Positions 61,997 to 64,000 of a stretch of DNA of 64,000 nt are shown one piece after another; the first letter of the stretch is position 1, and every line of letters starts with the position of its first letter. Source of the stretch: Paradesulfitobacterium ferrireducens (lineage in GTDB: Bacteria; Bacillota; Desulfitobacteriia; Desulfitobacteriales; Desulfitobacteriaceae). Under the pieces are notes generated by a model that was not told the DNA's origin, searched no databases, and was given only the letters and a program-made list of their open reading frames with translations. The DNA lies in NCBI RefSeq assembly GCF_017310645.1, contig NZ_JAFLRH010000040.1, forward strand, positions 62,001-126,000, written 5' to 3'. The position numbers and the translations under genes were made by a program.

Positions 61997-62938
61997 ATGC
62001 GTGAAGTAAAGTTAGGATTCAGCGGCCCGATGGTATCAGAAGTGTGCTTTGGCAGTCTGGCGATTTCCCCCCTTCAGGGGCGGGTTACAGCCGCCGAAGG
62101 GACGGAAATTCTGCGCTATGCCTTGGAGCAAGGGATCAGCTGGATTGATACGGCGGAAATATACGATAACTATGATCAGATTGCCCGGGCGCTTGCCGGA
62201 AAGCCGGAAATCATGGTGGCCACCAAGTCTTATGCCGTGACCCGCTCCGAAATGCGCATCAGCCTGGAAAAGGCGCGAAAGGGATTAAACCGGGAGGTGC
62301 TGGATTTCTTCCTGCTCCATGAACAGGAAAGCGTTCTCACCCTGCACGGGCATCAGGAGGCCTGGGACGAGCTGTTGGAAGCCAAGGCCCGGGGCCTGGT
62401 GCGCTATGTGGGGATTTCGACCCATGCCGTAGCCGGCGTGCGGGCCGGGGCATTGCAGCCGGGGCTGGATGTGATCCACCCCATTCTCAATTACCAGGGC
62501 ATCGGCATCATTGACGGTACGCTCGAGGATATGCTGGAGGCCATCTCCTTTGCCGCCGATCTGGGAATCGGGATTTATGCGATGAAGGTTCTGGGCGGCG
62601 GGCACCTGGCCCGTGATCCGGCGCGAGCCTTTACTTTTATCCGCCGGGTAAAAGGCGTTCAAGCCATGGCTCTGGGGATGTCGAGCAGGAACGAAGTCGA
62701 CTATAACCTGCGCCTGCTGGCGGGCGAGGAGATTGCGCCGGCGCTGCAGGTAGCTGTACAGGCCAGAGAACGGAGGCTGTATATCGCGGACTGGTGCCAG
62801 GGGTGCGGACGCTGTGTGGAGGTCTGCCCGCAAGGAGCCTTGTATTTGGAGGAACAGGCCAAGGTCAAGGCTGAAGCCTGTGTGCTGTGCGGATACTGCG
62901 GCCGGGTGTGCCCGCATTTTTGCTTAAAAATTGTTTAG
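61997..62938 (+). CDS. Aldo/keto reductase with C-terminal ferredoxin domain
   Basis: A 313-residue fusion. Residues 1-250 form an AKR barrel with DTAEIYDNYDQIARAL, VATKSYAVTRSEM and YAMKVLGGGHLARDP. Residues 262-313 form a two-cluster ferredoxin (CQGCGRCVEVCPQGAL, CVLCGYCGRVCPHFC). The substrate is unknown; the iron-sulfur domain suggests electron exchange rather than only NAD(P)H. It is inserted between ireB and ruvX, which are usually adjacent. Confidence 0.88.
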   Translation: MREVKLGFSGPMVSEVCFGSLAISPLQGRVTAAEGTEILRYALEQGISWIDTAEIYDNYDQIARALAGKPEIMVATKSYAVTRSEMRISLEKARKGLNREVLDFFLLHEQESVLTLHGHQEAWDELLEAKARGLVRYVGISTHAVAGVRAGALQPGLDVIHPILNYQGIGIIDGTLEDMLEAISFAADLGIGIYAMKVLGGGHLARDPARAFTFIRRVKGVQAMALGMSSRNEVDYNLRLLAGEEIAPALQVAVQARERRLYIADWCQGCGRCVEVCPQGALYLEEQAKVKAEACVLCGYCGRVCPHFCLKIV

Positions 62939-62993
62939 GACTTTTGGCTGAAACTTAAGGTTAAAGCATTAAGCAGTAGATGGAGGAATCAGC

Positions 62994-63422
62994 TTGCGCA
63001 TTATGGGTCTGGATTACGGGGAGCGCACCATCGGAGTGGCGGTGAGCGATGCTTTGCGCTTAACGGCTCAAGGAATAACGACAATCCGGCGTTCCCGCAC
63101 TGAGCTGGAAGAGCTTGAGGATATCATTGCATCTTATGAGGTCAGTGAAGTGGTGCTGGGCTACCCTAAAAACATGAACGGCACCGTTGGGCCGCGGGCC
63201 CAACTGACTGAAGCATTTGCCCAGGTGCTGCGTGAACGCTTTGGACTGCCGGTCGAATTCTGGGATGAACGGCTGAGCACGGTCGCCGCCCAGCGTTCGC
63301 TCCTGGAAGCGGATGTATCCCGGGCCAAACGCAAAAAAGTGATTGACAAGATGGCCGCGGTTGTCATTCTCCAGGGTTATCTCGACCGCCTTCAGGCTCT
63401 TAAAAGGAAAATGACCGAGTAG
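62994..63422 (+). CDS. ruvX: Holliday-junction resolvase-like protein RuvX/YqgF
   Basis: A 142-residue RNase H-like nuclease involved in rRNA 5'-end maturation and/or recombination. Motifs are [33 protein letters not shown] and [20 protein letters not shown] start after GATGGAGGAATCAGC. Confidence 0.95.
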   Translation: MRIMGLDYGERTIGVAVSDALRLTAQGITTIRRSRTELEELEDIIASYEVSEVVLGYPKNMNGTVGPRAQLTEAFAQVLRERFGLPVEFWDERLSTVAAQRSLLEADVSRAKRKKVIDKMAAVVILQGYLDRLQALKRKMTE

Positions 63423-63432
63423 CCTGCGGGAT

Positions 63433-63461
63433 TTGACAAACATTACCTGTGGGTATAAAAT
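63433..63461 (+). promoter_or_regulatory. Promoter of the DUF1292 gene
   Basis: TTGACA at 63433 and TAAAAT at 63456 with 17-bp spacing. Confidence 0.65.
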
Positions 63462-63490
63462 GACAGTATCTTTGATAAGAGGTGAAACGA

Positions 63491-63802
63491 ATGACTGAGC
63501 ATAATCACGATCACGACCATGAGCATGCCCATGAAACAGAAGAATTTGATACAATCATCCTGACGGACGATGAGGGAAAAGATCACGAGTTTCTTCACCT
63601 TGACACTTTGGAAGTTGACGGTTCCACCTACTTCGTCTTAATGCCTATTAATGAAGAAGAGGATGAAGAAGCCGATGAAGCCATCATCTTGAAGCTTGGG
63701 CATGACGAAAAAGGAAACGAGATGCTGCTTGATATCGAAGATGATGAGGAATGGGAAAAAGTAGCAGATGCCTGGGAGAACCTGGAGGAAGAAGAGGAGT
63801 AG
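63491..63802 (+). CDS. DUF1292 protein with His-rich N-terminus
   Basis: A 103-residue acidic cytosolic protein of unknown function. The DUF1292 core runs from FDTIILTDDEGKDHEFLHLD to VADAWENL. The N-terminal TEHNHDHDHEHAHE has seven His residues alternating with acidic residues or amides, unlike many family members, and could bind metal. The ATG at 63491 follows GAGGTGA. Confidence 0.9.
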   Translation: MTEHNHDHDHEHAHETEEFDTIILTDDEGKDHEFLHLDTLEVDGSTYFVLMPINEEEDEEADEAIILKLGHDEKGNEMLLDIEDDEEWEKVADAWENLEEEEE

Positions 63803-63846
63803 GCTTGTACCCCGTACATAGGCTCAAGAAGGTTCAAAAGAAACCA

Positions 63847-63876
63847 AACCCGCCTAAATAAAATAGGCGGGTTTTT
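63847..63876 (+). terminator. Terminator after DUF1292 gene
   Basis: AACCCGCCTA pairs with TAGGCGGGTT and is followed by TTT. Confidence 0.88.
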
Positions 63877-63934
63877 CATTTTGGCGTGCAAAAAATCGAA
63901 CGCTTACGGCAACACTAGAAATGGGGGTGAAGCT

Positions 63935-64000
63935 GTGCGTTTGAACAAAAAGTCTGTATTTGCTCTAGCTATAATGCTCATTCTAATAGCTTTGTCAGGA
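63935..64000 (+). CDS. Start of an exported or membrane protein (cut by window end)
   Basis: A GTG after GGGGGTGA begins MRLNKKSVFALAIMLILIAL, a signal peptide or membrane helix, and runs to the window edge. In related genomes this position often holds mltG, an endolytic murein transglycosylase; that assignment rests only on neighbourhood. Confidence 0.5.
   Translation, partial: MRLNKKSVFALAIMLILIALSG

Overview
The window looks like chromosome from an anaerobic, low-to-mid GC Bacillota, most like the Peptococcaceae/Desulfitobacteriaceae (Desulfosporosinus/Desulfitobacterium-like). This is inferred from gene families: an alaS-ireB-ruvX-DUF1292 run, T-box leaders on aminoacyl-tRNA synthetase genes, a b6-type cytochrome, DMSO-reductase-like molybdoenzymes and anaerobic cobamide-base synthesis. 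No rRNA, tRNA, CRISPR array or intact transposase was found.

Layout. (1) 0-16 kb, metals and membrane: larE, a cobalamin riboswitch with a Ni/Co permease, an OmpR-type two-component pair, a b6-type cytochrome fused to an extracellular helical repeat domain, small Cys/His-rich proteins, an orphan nuoN, a copper chaperone, a decayed four-helix copper protein, a methyltransferase, an MFS carrier, a second Ni/Co permease and a class V aminotransferase. (2) 16-24 kb: two wall hydrolases, then a copper block (CcdA-like protein, copZ, csoR, copA, small membrane proteins). (3) 24-25.4 kb: a toxin-antitoxin-like triplet. (4) 25.4-34.1 kb: a second cobalamin riboswitch and a complete bzaA-bzaB-cobT-bzaC-bzaD-bzaE operon for oxygen-independent synthesis and activation of 5,6-dimethylbenzimidazole. 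(5) 34-49 kb, mostly housekeeping: a c-di-AMP riboswitch with an NlpC/P60 protein, lgt, T-box-hisS-aspS, a second CsoR-type repressor with trxA, ltaE, rarA, iscR-iscS-iscU-mnmA, a PRC-barrel protein and an AI-2E-type permease, with two copies of a MITE-like repeat. (6) 49-58 kb: a DMSO-reductase-like operon with two catalytic/iron-sulfur pairs, one anchor and one chaperone, next to a PucR-type regulator. (7) 58-64 kb: T-box-alaS, ireB, a ferredoxin-fused aldo/keto reductase, ruvX, a DUF1292 protein and the start of a further membrane or exported protein.

How it works together. Cobalt uptake (riboswitch-linked permease) and lower-ligand synthesis (riboswitch-linked bza operon) appear to be under the same cobalamin feedback. 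Copper genes are under CsoR. The most notable signal I found that the genes do not explain is a set of five clusters of an 11-bp direct repeat (ATTCAY-N5, three or four units each). They lie upstream of copper-linked genes, a methyltransferase and two cell-wall hydrolases. At two loci the repeat array sits at the same distance from a promoter whose spacer and -10 are covered by a CsoR-like operator. This predicts a PhoB/OmpR-type regulon, possibly of the response regulator at 3858-4544, that joins envelope and copper functions and overlaps c-di-AMP control at 34 kb.
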